64,000 nt of DNA from Marinococcus halophilus (lineage in GTDB: Bacteria > Bacillota > Bacilli > Bacillales > Marinococcaceae): assembly GCF_002265875.1 (NCBI RefSeq), contig NZ_NPFA01000009.1, forward strand, positions 1 through 64,000. Direction: 5' to 3'. Shown one piece after another: positions 1 to 7,567 of the stretch. Position 1 is the first letter of the stretch. Each line of letters begins with the position of its first letter. Position numbers and translations under genes: made by a program. The notes under the pieces were generated by a model, which was not told where the DNA came from, searched no databases, and was given only the letters and a program-made list of their open reading frames with translations.

Positions 1-164
1 AAGGTTTTGGCTTCATCGAGCGCGAAGGCGCAGACGACGTTTTCGTTCACTTCTCCGCTATCCAGGAAGAAGGCTTTAAAACCTTAGAAGAAGGACAAAC
101 GGTAGAATTCGAAATAGTAGAAGGCGACCGCGGCCCACAAGCTGCAAACGTCACTAAAAACTAA
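1..164 (+). CDS. Cold shock protein (CspA family), 3' part
   Basis: The window opens inside this gene; 53 codons remain, in the frame that starts at base 3, ending in TAA. The readable part begins GFGFIEREG and contains DVFVHFSAI, the RNP1-like and RNP2-like single-strand nucleic acid binding motifs of the cold-shock domain, and ends with PQAANVTKN, the usual CspA C-terminus. Family members are 65-70 residue beta-barrel RNA chaperones that melt mRNA structure, so only about 13 residues are missing. A hairpin with a T-run follows the stop, so the gene ends a transcript. Which csp paralogue it is cannot be told. Confidence 0.95.
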   Translation, partial: GFGFIEREGADDVFVHFSAIQEEGFKTLEEGQTVEFEIVEGDRGPQAANVTKN

Positions 165-180
165 TTAAGCCATATATAAA

Positions 181-209
181 CCTCTTTCCTTTTTGGAGAG
201 AGGTTTTTT
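181..209 (+). terminator. Intrinsic terminator of the csp gene
   Basis: CCTCTTTCC and GGAGAGAGG form a 9-bp stem (one G-T wobble) with a 5-base loop, followed by six T. It lies 17 bases after the cold-shock stop codon. Confidence 0.9.
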
Positions 210-237
210 CTTGTTGCTTTCGGACGTCCACACATAC

Positions 238-267
238 AAAAAAAGAATACCCAAAAACCGGGTATTC
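238..267 (-). terminator. Intrinsic terminator of the 44-residue membrane protein gene
   Basis: GAATACCC and GGGTATTC (245-252, 260-267) form an 8-bp stem. On the minus strand the hairpin is followed by a run of T. It sits 20 bases beyond the stop codon of the small minus-strand gene at 288-422, which supports that gene being real. Confidence 0.8.
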
Positions 268-287
268 CTAATGCAGGATATTATTCA

Positions 288-422
288 CTAGCGGCGCCTG
301 AATGTTTCAAGAAAAGCATGTACAATTTCTACCGACTGAAAAGCAAAAATGCTGAGTGCCGAAAGGGATAAGAGCCCCATAATGACAAAGCGCATATTCT
401 GAACTAGATGCAAAGCCCACAT
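288..422 (-). CDS. Small hydrophobic membrane protein, 44 residues, unknown function
   Basis: This short gene is not homologous to anything I recognise. It starts with ATG at 422, preceded by an excellent ribosome binding site (AAAAGGAGGGA on the minus strand, spacing 5), runs 44 codons to TAG, and is followed by its own terminator. The product begins MWALHLVQNMR, has one likely membrane helix at about residues 11-29 (VIMGLLSLSALSIFAF) and ends with the basic tail FRRR. An isolated monocistronic small membrane protein is the natural reading; such proteins often modulate a larger membrane complex, but no partner is evident. Neighbours (csp, channel-like gene) give no clear clue. Confidence 0.75.
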   Translation of the reverse strand: MWALHLVQNMRFVIMGLLSLSALSIFAFQSVEIVHAFLETFRRR

Positions 423-551
423 GTTATCCCTCCTTTTGATATATTTCTATCATACTCCCCTGTCACACGTTTGCAACAATTTTGTGTTATTTTTCAGTAT
501 ATCTTCTGTTCTCCTTGGCCAAGAGGGGCTCTTCATCCGAAAGACTGAATT

Positions 552-1190
552 TTAATTAAAGGGAAACCACTTCTTCACTTTATTTTTCCAATACTTGACG
601 GAAAAGTATTCAAATATATAAGTTAAAATCAAACCGTATAAAATAACTCCGAACAGACTCAGCACTACCATTGTTCCCTGACCAAGTGCCGTAACCGGCT
701 CAATGTTAGAGCGCCCGAACATGACAAGCGCCATGAGTACGCTCAGGGCAGAGGTCCACAGGGAATCTGCCGGAGGTTCGATCCCCCACACCCAGATCAC
801 GAAACAGATGTATAATATTAAAATACCGCCCCAGACATAATACTGATGCTGACGGCTTAAATACCGAATAAGCGGCATTGTATAAAATTTAGTAATCGTT
901 TTGAGCCGGAACAGATGAATAATTCTTGCCAGTCGTGCAAACTGAAAGATCGCATCTAATGGTATAATAGCTATTAATAAAAACGGGTGTGTTTTAACGA
1001 ACTCCCATTTCCGCTCTGCCCGAAAAAATCGGAAAGCATAATCAAGCGTGAATAATGCCCAGGTGGTCCAAATAATATAGCCGGACACTTCTGTGTCGTA
1101 CCAAATAGTGCCTACAGATAGAATGGCAAGTATCACCATAATGGCTTCATATAGTCTCTTCCCAAATTCCTGGTCCCTCTTTTCACCCAT
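552..1190 (-). CDS. Voltage-gated channel-like membrane protein lacking the K+ selectivity filter
   Basis: 212 residues with the layout of a six-helix voltage-gated potassium channel: S1-S2 (about 15-55), S3 (about 68-82), an S4-like arginine-repeat helix (LARLARIIHLFRLKTI, about 86-101), S5 (about 118-138), a pore-loop region and S6 (about 172-195). Where K+ channels carry TVGYGD this protein reads ALVMFGRSNIEP, so the canonical filter is absent. It can be compared directly with the intact channel at 54360-55085, which keeps TTVGYGDFIP. It may conduct something else, act as a regulatory subunit, or be a non-conducting voltage sensor. The gene stands alone. Confidence 0.7.
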   Translation of the reverse strand: MGEKRDQEFGKRLYEAIMVILAILSVGTIWYDTEVSGYIIWTTWALFTLDYAFRFFRAERKWEFVKTHPFLLIAIIPLDAIFQFARLARIIHLFRLKTITKFYTMPLIRYLSRQHQYYVWGGILILYICFVIWVWGIEPPADSLWTSALSVLMALVMFGRSNIEPVTALGQGTMVVLSLFGVILYGLILTYIFEYFSVKYWKNKVKKWFPFN

Positions 1191-1270
1191 AATTAAAGAC
1201 TCGCTTTCCTGTTTGTTTTCTTCTAAGCTTTAATCGTACTATATTTATAAAAAAAACAGCAAATCTTCTA

Positions 1271-1299
1271 TTGCACAATTCGCTACTACTGGTTATAAT
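1271..1299 (+). promoter_or_regulatory. Sigma-A-type promoter of tRNA-Leu
   Basis: TTGCAC and TATAAT separated by 17 bases, ending 12 bases before the tRNA. The -10 is perfect and the -35 only half matches the consensus. Confidence 0.5.
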
Positions 1300-1311
1300 A
1301 GAATTTGTCTT

Positions 1312-1398
1312 GCGGATGTGGCGGAACTGGCAGACGCGCACGGTTCAGGTCCGTGTGAGCTTACGCTCTTGGAGGTTCGAATCCTCTCATCCGCACCA
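1312..1398 (+). tRNA. tRNA-Leu (anticodon CAG)
   Basis: The acceptor stem GCGGATG (1312-1318) pairs with CATCCGC (1388-1394); discriminator A is followed by encoded CCA. The anticodon stem CACGG/CCGTG encloses the loop TTCAGGT, giving anticodon CAG, which reads CUG leucine codons. The long variable arm is the class II hallmark of tRNA-Leu, and the T arm contains GGTTCGAATCC. The gene stands alone with its own promoter and terminator. Confidence 0.96.
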
Positions 1399-1415
1399 TT
1401 CCTTATATAACGAAT

Positions 1416-1447
1416 ACACCAGGCTTTTTCAGGCTGGTGTTTTTTTA
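1416..1447 (+). terminator. Intrinsic terminator of tRNA-Leu
   Basis: ACACCAG and CTGGTGT (1416-1422, 1434-1440) form the stem, followed by seven T. Confidence 0.9.
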
Positions 1448-1575
1448 TGCTTTTATCCCTTTATTCTATCATGAACTTCCCCGAAGACACCTCCCCTTTT
1501 ATTGGTGTAAGCAGTGGGTAAAGACGGGTATTGAATTACAGCAGTAATCAATGAGCAGACGTTAGGAGGATTAAG

Positions 1576-2295
1576 TTGAGCAGACAGCTGGCAGGATGGC
1601 TTCAAGCATCCAAATACAGTGTTGTAATGACCGGCGCGGGAATGTCTACGGATAGCGGGCTCCCGGATTTCCGTTCATCTTCGGGACTTTGGAGCAATTA
1701 TGACCCAAAGCAGTTAGCCACGGTCGAAGCCCTTGAACACCAAAATGAAGCATTCACAAGTTTCTACCAATGGCGCCTGCAGTCCTTACTCGAAGCATCT
1801 CCAAATAAAGGCCACGAAGTTTTAGCCCATTGGGAACAGCAGGGCATCCTGCAGCATGTCATAACCCAAAACGTAGATGGTTTTCACCAGGCGGCCGGCC
1901 AGCAACATGTTTCTGCTTTGCACGGCAGCCTGCGGGAGATCCATTGTCACATTTGCGGCCGGCCGGCAGCGCAGGAGGATTTTTTAAACAGATCTTCTCT
2001 TTGTCCGAATTGCGGCGGCAAACTGCGGCCAGGTATTGTCCTGTTTGGTGAAATGCTGCCGGAACATGATATTCAACAAGCGCAGGAGGCTACCTCGTCC
2101 TGTGATTTATTTATCGTGCTCGGGTCAAGCCTCCAGGTAGCACCTGCTTCCCTGTTTCCAATGGAAGCAAAAGAGAACGGAGCCAGGCTTGTTATCGTAA
2201 ACCAGGAAGATACAGATCTCGATTCGCGGGCAGATTTAACCTTCCCCGGGGCTTCTATTCAAGACGTTCTTCTAGAAACAAATGCGTATATGTAA
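1576..2295 (+). CDS. Sir2-family NAD-dependent protein deacylase (sirtuin)
   Basis: 239 residues, the usual size of bacterial sirtuins. Sirtuins remove acetyl or other acyl groups from protein lysines, consuming NAD. Visible signatures: the NAD-binding GAGMSTDSGLPDFRS (20-34), TQNVDGFHQAAG (97-108), the catalytic His in LHGS (His116), four zinc cysteines in two CxxC pairs (C124/C127, C143/C146), and GSSLQVAPA near residue 190. The start is TTG at 1576 with AGGAGGA five bases upstream. It is monocistronic, with its own terminator. In Bacillus a comparable enzyme (SrtN) counteracts acetylation of acetyl-CoA synthetase; that role here is only inferred. Confidence 0.95.
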   Translation: MSRQLAGWLQASKYSVVMTGAGMSTDSGLPDFRSSSGLWSNYDPKQLATVEALEHQNEAFTSFYQWRLQSLLEASPNKGHEVLAHWEQQGILQHVITQNVDGFHQAAGQQHVSALHGSLREIHCHICGRPAAQEDFLNRSSLCPNCGGKLRPGIVLFGEMLPEHDIQQAQEATSSCDLFIVLGSSLQVAPASLFPMEAKENGARLVIVNQEDTDLDSRADLTFPGASIQDVLLETNAYM

Positions 2296-2297
2296 CT

Positions 2298-2334
2298 AAA
2301 GAAGCTTCCAGTCGTCGCTGGATGCTTCTTTTTA
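2298..2334 (+). terminator. Intrinsic terminator of the sirtuin gene
   Basis: AAGAAGC...CCAG pairs with CTGG...GCTTCTT around a 6-base loop, followed by five T. Confidence 0.88.
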
Positions 2335-2698
2335 TGGAATAGCGCTGGTTTTCACTTTCTTTTTCTGCAGTAACGCATCTACAAGTTTACGGGCCGCCCT
2401 GGCTTCTTCCTCTCTCGGATCAATTTCCACTTTCAGCGGCGCAGCTACTATCTGCGCTCCATGCTTTTGGAACCGGCCCTCTATCAAGTCGAGGGCCCGC
2501 CCATATTTTGGATACATGAAGTCGCACGAGCCGAACAGTGCTACCTGCAAACCTTTTAACTGTATTTCTCCCATTTCTGCATAATTATCCTCTACTTCAT
2601 AGTGAAGACCTCCGCCCCTAGGTGTAAGTACCAAATAATACACCGTCGTATATATTCAAATGAGCCAGCTCAGGCTCTTCTATTAATTCGTCTATATG
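2332..2698 (-). pseudogene. Flavodoxin gene remnant (5' end lost, frameshifted)
   Basis: The distal part reads as a flavodoxin C-terminal half: GLQVALFGSCDF, then GRALDLIEGRFQKHGAQIV, matching the family's (V/A)FGSGD...CGAVD pattern. Just upstream a second frame encodes HLNIYDGVLFGTYT and then hits TAG (2618-2620). Dropping one base near 2619 restores GTYTWGGGLHYEVEDNY, the conserved FMN-binding loop of flavodoxins, so a one-base insertion broke the gene. The N-terminal third, including the FMN phosphate-binding loop, is missing; a TAA lies directly before codon 2698 and then the Fur box. A 103-codon open frame (GTG at 2643) survives but lacks the FMN phosphate site. A shortened but expressed protein is unlikely. 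Confidence 0.8.
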
Positions 2699-2711
2699 TT
2701 AAAATAGTAAA

Positions 2712-2726
2712 TGATAATCATTTTCA
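2712..2726 (+). promoter_or_regulatory. Fur box before the nitroreductase gene
   Basis: TGATAAT-C-ATTTTCA matches the 7-1-7 Fur consensus (TGATAAT-N-ATTATCA) at all but one of the specified positions. It lies 19 bases before the start of the nitroreductase at 2745 and 14 bases from the truncated end of the flavodoxin remnant on the other strand. Iron-dependent repression of the nitroreductase is the inference. Confidence 0.75.
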
Positions 2727-2744
2727 ACTTAGGAGGCACCTCTT

Positions 2745-3305
2745 ATGACCGATATAGCCAGCACCCCACTTGCACAAACCATTCAATCTCGGCGTAGCAT
2801 TAAAAAGTTTACAGAGCAGCCGGTAGATAAACAAACAATTCTTGAATTACTTGAAGTTTCCAAATGGGCGCCTGACCATGGCATACGTGAGCCGTGGCGC
2901 TTTCTGCTTTTTCTTGGCAGCGGTACAGAAAAACTTGCAGAGGCTCTCGCCGATTACCAGGAGCACGAAGGTTCAAAAAAACCCGAAAAAGTGCGGGCCC
3001 AAATTTCCGAGCTCCCCGGGGCCCTGCTTGTCGTCAACCAGGCAGAGGAAAAAACGGAAAAATGGGAAGAGGATTTTGGCGCGGCCTCTACTCTTATTCA
3101 AAACTTTCAGCTGTTAAGCTGGGAGCAAAATATCGGTATGATTTGGAAAACGGGAGATTATATATATTCAGATCGTTTCAAGAAGTCCCTTGGTATCGAA
3201 CCGAAAGAAACTATTGTCGGCATGCTGCAGCTTGGCTATTTTGAAAAAACGCCAAAAGCAAAACCACGAACATCCATTAAAGAAAAAATTAATATTTTTG
3301 AATGA
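2745..3305 (+). CDS. Nitroreductase-family FMN oxidoreductase, apparently Fur-regulated
   Basis: 186 residues, a typical single-domain nitroreductase of the YdjA-like branch. The FMN-binding start IQSRRSIKKFTEQPV (13-27), the WAPDHGIREPWRFLLF segment and GMLQLGYF near the C-terminus are family landmarks. These enzymes use NAD(P)H to reduce flavin and then quinones, nitro compounds or other acceptors in the cytoplasm. ATG at 2745 follows TTAGGAGG. It is transcribed alone, behind a Fur box and before a terminator. Fur control suggests a job during iron limitation, such as ferric or ferric-siderophore reduction, but this is inference; the physiological acceptor cannot be read from sequence. Confidence 0.85.
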   Translation: MTDIASTPLAQTIQSRRSIKKFTEQPVDKQTILELLEVSKWAPDHGIREPWRFLLFLGSGTEKLAEALADYQEHEGSKKPEKVRAQISELPGALLVVNQAEEKTEKWEEDFGAASTLIQNFQLLSWEQNIGMIWKTGDYIYSDRFKKSLGIEPKETIVGMLQLGYFEKTPKAKPRTSIKEKINIFE

Positions 3306-3321
3306 AAAGCTCATTTTCCAT

Positions 3322-3356
3322 AAAAAAACCTTCCTGAACGCCAGGAAGGTTTTTTC
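3322..3356. terminator. Bidirectional terminator between nitroreductase and YeeE/YedE genes
   Basis: ACCTTCCT and AGGAAGGT flanked by A- and T-runs; the hairpin works in both directions between convergent genes. Confidence 0.9.
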
Positions 3357-3359
3357 GTA

Positions 3360-4610
3360 TTAACAGAACGTATCTTTTGGTTTGGGTACAGAAAGACCGA
3401 ACAACGGCCGTAGGAAAAGAGCCAGGAATGTACCGGCTAACGCAAATACTGCCCATACATAGCCGTGGACACTAAAGGAGGCAATACCACCAAAGTAAGC
3501 ACCGATGTTACATCCAAAAGCGAGCCGTGCTCCGTAACCCATCAAAAGGCCGCCGATAATAGAGGCAGAAGCGTTGCCGATAGTCACTTTTGTAAACTTA
3601 AACAAACCGCCTGCTGCTGAAGCAATAAATGCGCCTAAAATTACGCCAAAGTTCAGTACAGTAGTGGAGTCGGCAAATATGGTAGTCTGCAGAGCCTGCG
3701 CACTTTCCCCGCTCCAATAATCCCAGCCTGAAGCATTGATGCCTACTGCTTCAGCTGCTTTGGATCCCCAAAGTGCAAACGCCGAGGTAATTCCCCACGG
3801 CTGGCCGCGTGTAAGCAGGGTTAAAGCATTTAATACAGCAAGAACTACTGCTGCAATCATCATTGGCCAGGAACCGCGGAAAATGCGTTTCCAGCCGCTC
3901 GCTGTAGGCAGAGTAGCCATTGCCGGCGGGTTTTTCTTTTTATCAATAATTAATGTCACTGCGATCACAGCGGCAAAAATAAGCAAAGATACTATCCAGG
4001 CCCCCGCATATCCAAGACCGGTGGACGTTGCCAGCGATATCGACCCGAAGGAAGGTGTTTCATCTGTCCAGAACGAAAGATGATACGCTCCAACGGTAGA
4101 GCCGACAATGAAAAAGAGCAGCGTAATGAACATATTCGTCCGACCGCCGCCTACTGCATACAGCGTTCCGGAAGCGCACCCTCCTCCGAGCTGCATTCCC
4201 AGCCCGAACATAAATGAACCAACGACAACACTCACGCCAACAGGGCTGACGTAGCCGGCAGCTTCCCCTCCAAAAAATGTTGAACCAATAGCAAGAATTG
4301 GCGCGAACAGGGTGACCGCTGCCGCCAGCATTACCATGTGAGCTCTTAGCGCCTGGCCGTTACCGACAGACATCAAACGCCGAAACGCCGATGTAAATCC
4401 AAACCTGGCGTGAAATAGTGTGTATCCTAAAAGAAGCCCAATAGTAAGCAAAAGTGGCTGTACGATCGCCTGGGTTAATGCAAGATATAAAGTTAAGATA
4501 GCAAATACGATCAACCCGCCGGTAACCAGCTTATTTTGAGGAGCTCCCAGTTTCTTGGAAGCTTTCTCGGCAGTTTCCTGCTGGGAAACGGGCTGTACTG
4601 TTACTGCCAT
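3360..4610 (-). CDS. YeeE/YedE-family (sulfur transport domain) membrane protein
   Basis: 416 residues with about ten predicted membrane segments in two related halves. The conserved cysteine signature GMQLGGGCASGTLYAVGGG (about 136-154) and the second-half counterpart GYGARLAFGCNIGAYFGG (about 354-371) identify the YeeE/YedE family, whose studied members (TsuA) import thiosulfate through membrane-embedded cysteines. It probably takes up a reduced sulfur compound into the cytoplasm. A soluble N-terminal tail of about 30 residues rich in Gln/Glu/Lys precedes helix 1. ATG at 4610 follows GGGGATTATA. It is divergent from a TetR gene; the short A+T-rich gap holds interrupted repeats (TATCTT...AAGATA, 4654-4677) that may be regulatory. 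Confidence 0.85.
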   Translation of the reverse strand: MAVTVQPVSQQETAEKASKKLGAPQNKLVTGGLIVFAILTLYLALTQAIVQPLLLTIGLLLGYTLFHARFGFTSAFRRLMSVGNGQALRAHMVMLAAAVTLFAPILAIGSTFFGGEAAGYVSPVGVSVVVGSFMFGLGMQLGGGCASGTLYAVGGGRTNMFITLLFFIVGSTVGAYHLSFWTDETPSFGSISLATSTGLGYAGAWIVSLLIFAAVIAVTLIIDKKKNPPAMATLPTASGWKRIFRGSWPMMIAAVVLAVLNALTLLTRGQPWGITSAFALWGSKAAEAVGINASGWDYWSGESAQALQTTIFADSTTVLNFGVILGAFIASAAGGLFKFTKVTIGNASASIIGGLLMGYGARLAFGCNIGAYFGGIASFSVHGYVWAVFALAGTFLALFLRPLFGLSVPKPKDTFC

Positions 4611-4745
4611 TATAATCCCCCATTCCTATCTTTTTAGTCAGTTTTACGTTCTTTATCTTAAATATTTTTTTAAAGATAGTCAAAGATGTTGCTTTTGTAA
4701 CGAAAATTTACTATTATTAATGAGTTGAAACTTAAAGGTACTAAA

Positions 4746-4761
4746 AAAACTATATAGTTTT
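4746..4761. promoter_or_regulatory. 16-bp perfect palindrome before the TetR gene (candidate operator)
   Basis: AAAACTATATAGTTTT is perfectly self-complementary and ends just before the ribosome binding site of the TetR-type regulator. TetR proteins bind such short palindromes and repress themselves. A 10-bp palindrome AAAGTACTTT occurs before the MFS gene (5826-5835), but the two are not the same sequence. Confidence 0.45.
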
Positions 4762-4777
4762 AAGGGGGGGCATGGGC

Positions 4778-5653
4778 ATGGATGAAAAGAAAATATACAT
4801 TCAGCAGACTGCAATGCAGCTGTTTTCCAACCAGGGGTTCTTTCACACCTCAGTACAGGATATTGCTGAAGCGTGCCGGATGTCCAAAGCTTCTATTTAT
4901 AAAATTTTTCATTCTAAAGAAGACATTCTCGCCCAAATTGTAAGGGATAATTTAAACCATATTATTCATCGTGCCAATTACGCCCGCAACGAGCAGTCTA
5001 AGCAGCCCCGGGATCAGCTGATTGCCAAGCTGTCGAGGGAAATTGAAGGCCTCTTGGAGCATCGCGAATATGTGTGGATGCTTTACCAATCTGCTTCCAT
5101 CAACAAACAGTCTGACGACATTAAGGCCCTTTTAAAACAAGGCCAGCTTATTATGGTGAACTGGCATAAGGATACACTGCTCGAAGCATTTGGCACCGAT
5201 ATAGAGCCTTTCGTTTGGGACCTTGCGATATGCATGCAGGGAATGAGCAGAGAAATGATTGCATTTGCTGAAAAGGTTGACCGGCATAATTTTGATTTTG
5301 ACCGTCTTGCTGAAGTATTAGTCACCAACATTGAAAGTATCATCAAACACAAGACGTCCTCGGCTTCTGTCTTTTCAAGCGAGGATATGGAGCCTTTCAA
5401 TCTTCAGGGTCATTACGGCGAAATTGATCAAAAGGATTTATGGGATCGGACCATTCAGCAGGTACGGGCTTTCATTCATTACCGCTTTCCGTCCTATGAA
5501 AAAAAGCAGTGGGTCGAAGCAGTAGATCGTCTAAACCAGGAATTTTACGAACCCGAACCTGAAACAATTGTCATGGAATCATTGTTTTGTTTTCTCGAGA
5601 AGAAAGAAGAACTGCAGAGTAATATTAATATTCTGCGGGAGATTATTCAGTAG
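4778..5653 (+). CDS. TetR/AcrR-family transcriptional regulator
   Basis: 291 residues from the ATG at 4778. I prefer this over the ATG at 4772 because AAGGGGGGG ends at 4770, too close to 4772. The N-terminal DNA-binding domain is clear (about 4-50): MQLFSNQGFFHTSVQDIAEA followed by the recognition helix SKASIYKIFHSKEDIL. The ligand-binding part is long; beyond about residue 200 there is an extra helical extension (QQVRAFIHYRFPSYEKKQW), so it exceeds the usual 190-210 residues by about 80. It precedes an MFS drug-efflux gene on the same strand, the common arrangement for a local repressor of an exporter. The inducer is unknown. Confidence 0.88.
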   Translation: MDEKKIYIQQTAMQLFSNQGFFHTSVQDIAEACRMSKASIYKIFHSKEDILAQIVRDNLNHIIHRANYARNEQSKQPRDQLIAKLSREIEGLLEHREYVWMLYQSASINKQSDDIKALLKQGQLIMVNWHKDTLLEAFGTDIEPFVWDLAICMQGMSREMIAFAEKVDRHNFDFDRLAEVLVTNIESIIKHKTSSASVFSSEDMEPFNLQGHYGEIDQKDLWDRTIQQVRAFIHYRFPSYEKKQWVEAVDRLNQEFYEPEPETIVMESLFCFLEKKEELQSNINILREIIQ

Positions 5654-5904
5654 CTTTCGGATACCGGTATCGTTCATTTATTGCGGTTTTCTTGCTTTAC
5701 CGACTTTTAAATCTTCACAGCCAAGTCTCAAACCGTCAGCACAAAAAGTCAGATATTTGTTTGTCCTGAAACAAGTTTCTTGATCTTTCCTGTGGCTGGC
5801 GTTATTATATGCTGACGAAAACTAAAAAGTACTTTAAAAACCGTTTCGTTTTATAGAAAATTTATACTCGAAAAATGTATTACATCATCGAAGGAGGGCT
5901 TCTC

Positions 5905-7377
5905 ATGCCAGAAGAAGCAGCTACACAAATACCTGCTAAAACAAGAAATTTAATTATAGCGGTATTTCTTACCGGAGCGTTTATCGCTATTTTAAACCAG
6001 ACCCTGCTCGCCGTGGCCATTCCAAGCATTATGGCTGATTTAAACGTGAGCGCCAACACAGCACAATGGGTAACGACCGTATTTATGCTTGTTAATGGCA
6101 TTATGATTCCAATCACCGCCTTTCTTATTGAAAAATTTACTACCCGCGGGCTATTTTTATTTGCCATGTGTTCCTTCGCGCTTGGAACTCTGTTCGCAGC
6201 CCTCTCCCCAACCTTCGGCCTGCTCATGGCCGGAAGAGTAATTCAGGGCGTTGGTGCCGGTATTATGATTCCGTTAATGCAGACATCTATTATGACCATG
6301 TTCCCTATTTCCCAGCGCGGCCAGGCTATGGGGCTTGCCGGACTCGCCATTGCATTTGCACCGGCATTCGGCCCTACTCTTTCCGGCTGGGTCGTGGATT
6401 CATATTCCTGGAACACATTGTTTTACATTATTCTTCCGATCGCCATTGTTGACATTATTTTAGCGTACTTTTTGCTGAAAAATGTAACGGAGCTTAAGCA
6501 TCCAAAGCTCGATTTACTATCGATTATGCTCTCGACTGCCGGATTCGGCGGCCTTTTGTATGGATTCAGCGCTGCCGGAAACACCGGCTGGGGAAGTGCC
6601 ACCGTATTAACTACGCTTGCGATAGGCTCAGTTGCCTTGTTCTTGTTCATTTGGAGACAGCTTCATGTGGAACGCCCTATACTTGAGTTCCGTGTGCTGA
6701 AAAACCCTATCTTTACGTTGACGGTGGTCGTAGCCATGGCCTGTTTTGTTTCCATGGTCGGCTCCCAGACTCTCATCCCGCTGTATGTTCAGAACGCACG
6801 TGGTTTTTCCGCCCTTGATTCCGGCCTGATGCTTCTGCCGGGTGCTCTTTTAATGGGGCTGATGAGTCCTATTACCGGGCGCATTTTTGATAAAGTCGGG
6901 GGCCGAGGCCTCGCTATCACTGGCCTCTCCCTGTTAACAATCGGCACCATTCCGTATATGTTTTTAACGCAAGACTCATCCATCGTCTTCTTGACCGTTA
7001 TGTTTGCCCTCCGCATGCTCGGTGTCGCAATGGTCATGATGCCAATGACGACTGCCGGCCTAAACCAGCTTCCGAATTCATTAATCGCCCACGGCACGGC
7101 GATGACGAATACGCTCCGCCAGGTAGCAGGATCCATTGGTACTGCCGTTCTGATTACCGTGATGTCCCAGAGCGCTTCTGGTGCTGCCCGGGCAGGCGAA
7201 GTGTCAAGCCAGACCGGCGCCTTAATTCATGGCATTAATGTGGCTTTTTTCGTAGCTTTAATTGCCGCTGTGGTCGGCCTTGTGCTTTCATTCTTTCTTA
7301 AAAACACAAGACCGGATACGATGGAAAAACGCGAGGTTCGTGGAAACAAAAGCAGCACAAAAGAAAGCAAAGCATAA
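5905..7377 (+). CDS. MFS drug efflux permease, DHA2 family (EmrB/QacA-like)
   Basis: 490 residues and about 14 membrane helices, the DHA2 size. Motif A-like sequence GRVIQGVGAGIMIPLMQ and motif C-like AIAFAPAFGPTLSGWVV (first half) mark drug/H+ antiporters. The start is set at ATG 5905 (MPEEAATQ) because AAGGAGGG lies seven bases upstream; an ATG at 5875 in frame has no ribosome binding site. The polar C-terminus (MEKREVRGNKSSTKESKA) is cytoplasmic. It probably exports a lipophilic or cationic compound using proton motive force and is likely repressed by the preceding TetR protein. The substrate cannot be predicted. Confidence 0.9.
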   Translation: MPEEAATQIPAKTRNLIIAVFLTGAFIAILNQTLLAVAIPSIMADLNVSANTAQWVTTVFMLVNGIMIPITAFLIEKFTTRGLFLFAMCSFALGTLFAALSPTFGLLMAGRVIQGVGAGIMIPLMQTSIMTMFPISQRGQAMGLAGLAIAFAPAFGPTLSGWVVDSYSWNTLFYIILPIAIVDIILAYFLLKNVTELKHPKLDLLSIMLSTAGFGGLLYGFSAAGNTGWGSATVLTTLAIGSVALFLFIWRQLHVERPILEFRVLKNPIFTLTVVVAMACFVSMVGSQTLIPLYVQNARGFSALDSGLMLLPGALLMGLMSPITGRIFDKVGGRGLAITGLSLLTIGTIPYMFLTQDSSIVFLTVMFALRMLGVAMVMMPMTTAGLNQLPNSLIAHGTAMTNTLRQVAGSIGTAVLITVMSQSASGAARAGEVSSQTGALIHGINVAFFVALIAAVVGLVLSFFLKNTRPDTMEKREVRGNKSSTKESKA

Positions 7378-7393
7378 ACTCTCCTAATTTAAC

Positions 7394-7427
7394 AAAGACA
7401 CTCTCAGCAATGGCTGAGAGTGTCTTT
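7394..7427 (+). terminator. Intrinsic terminator of the MFS gene
   Basis: AAAGACACTCTCAGC and its exact complement form a 15-bp stem around a 4-base loop with a short T-tail. Confidence 0.92.
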
Positions 7428-7463
7428 TACTGTATTAAACGTGGAAATATTCTGTGAAATACC

Positions 7464-7493
7464 TTGACACTTTAACACAGAAAAAGATATAGT
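7464..7493 (+). promoter_or_regulatory. Sigma-A-type promoter of metE
   Basis: TTGACA and TATAGT separated by 18 bases, predicting transcription from about 7500 and a leader of only about 65 bases. Confidence 0.7.
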
Positions 7494-7567
7494 TTGGCTA
7501 CATGGATGCCTCTCACATAAAGAATAGGAGGACAATCGAGTACTACTGGAAGGGAGAAAATAATTTA

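Noticed and set aside
7502-7567. An upstream extension of metE from ATG 7502
   Set aside because: The extra 22 residues do not match MetE, and a better ribosome binding site precedes ATG 7568.
7430-7567. SAM (S-box) or T-box riboswitch before metE
   Set aside because: The predicted leader is too short, and neither an S-box core nor a T-box sequence (TGGNACCGCG-like) is visible.
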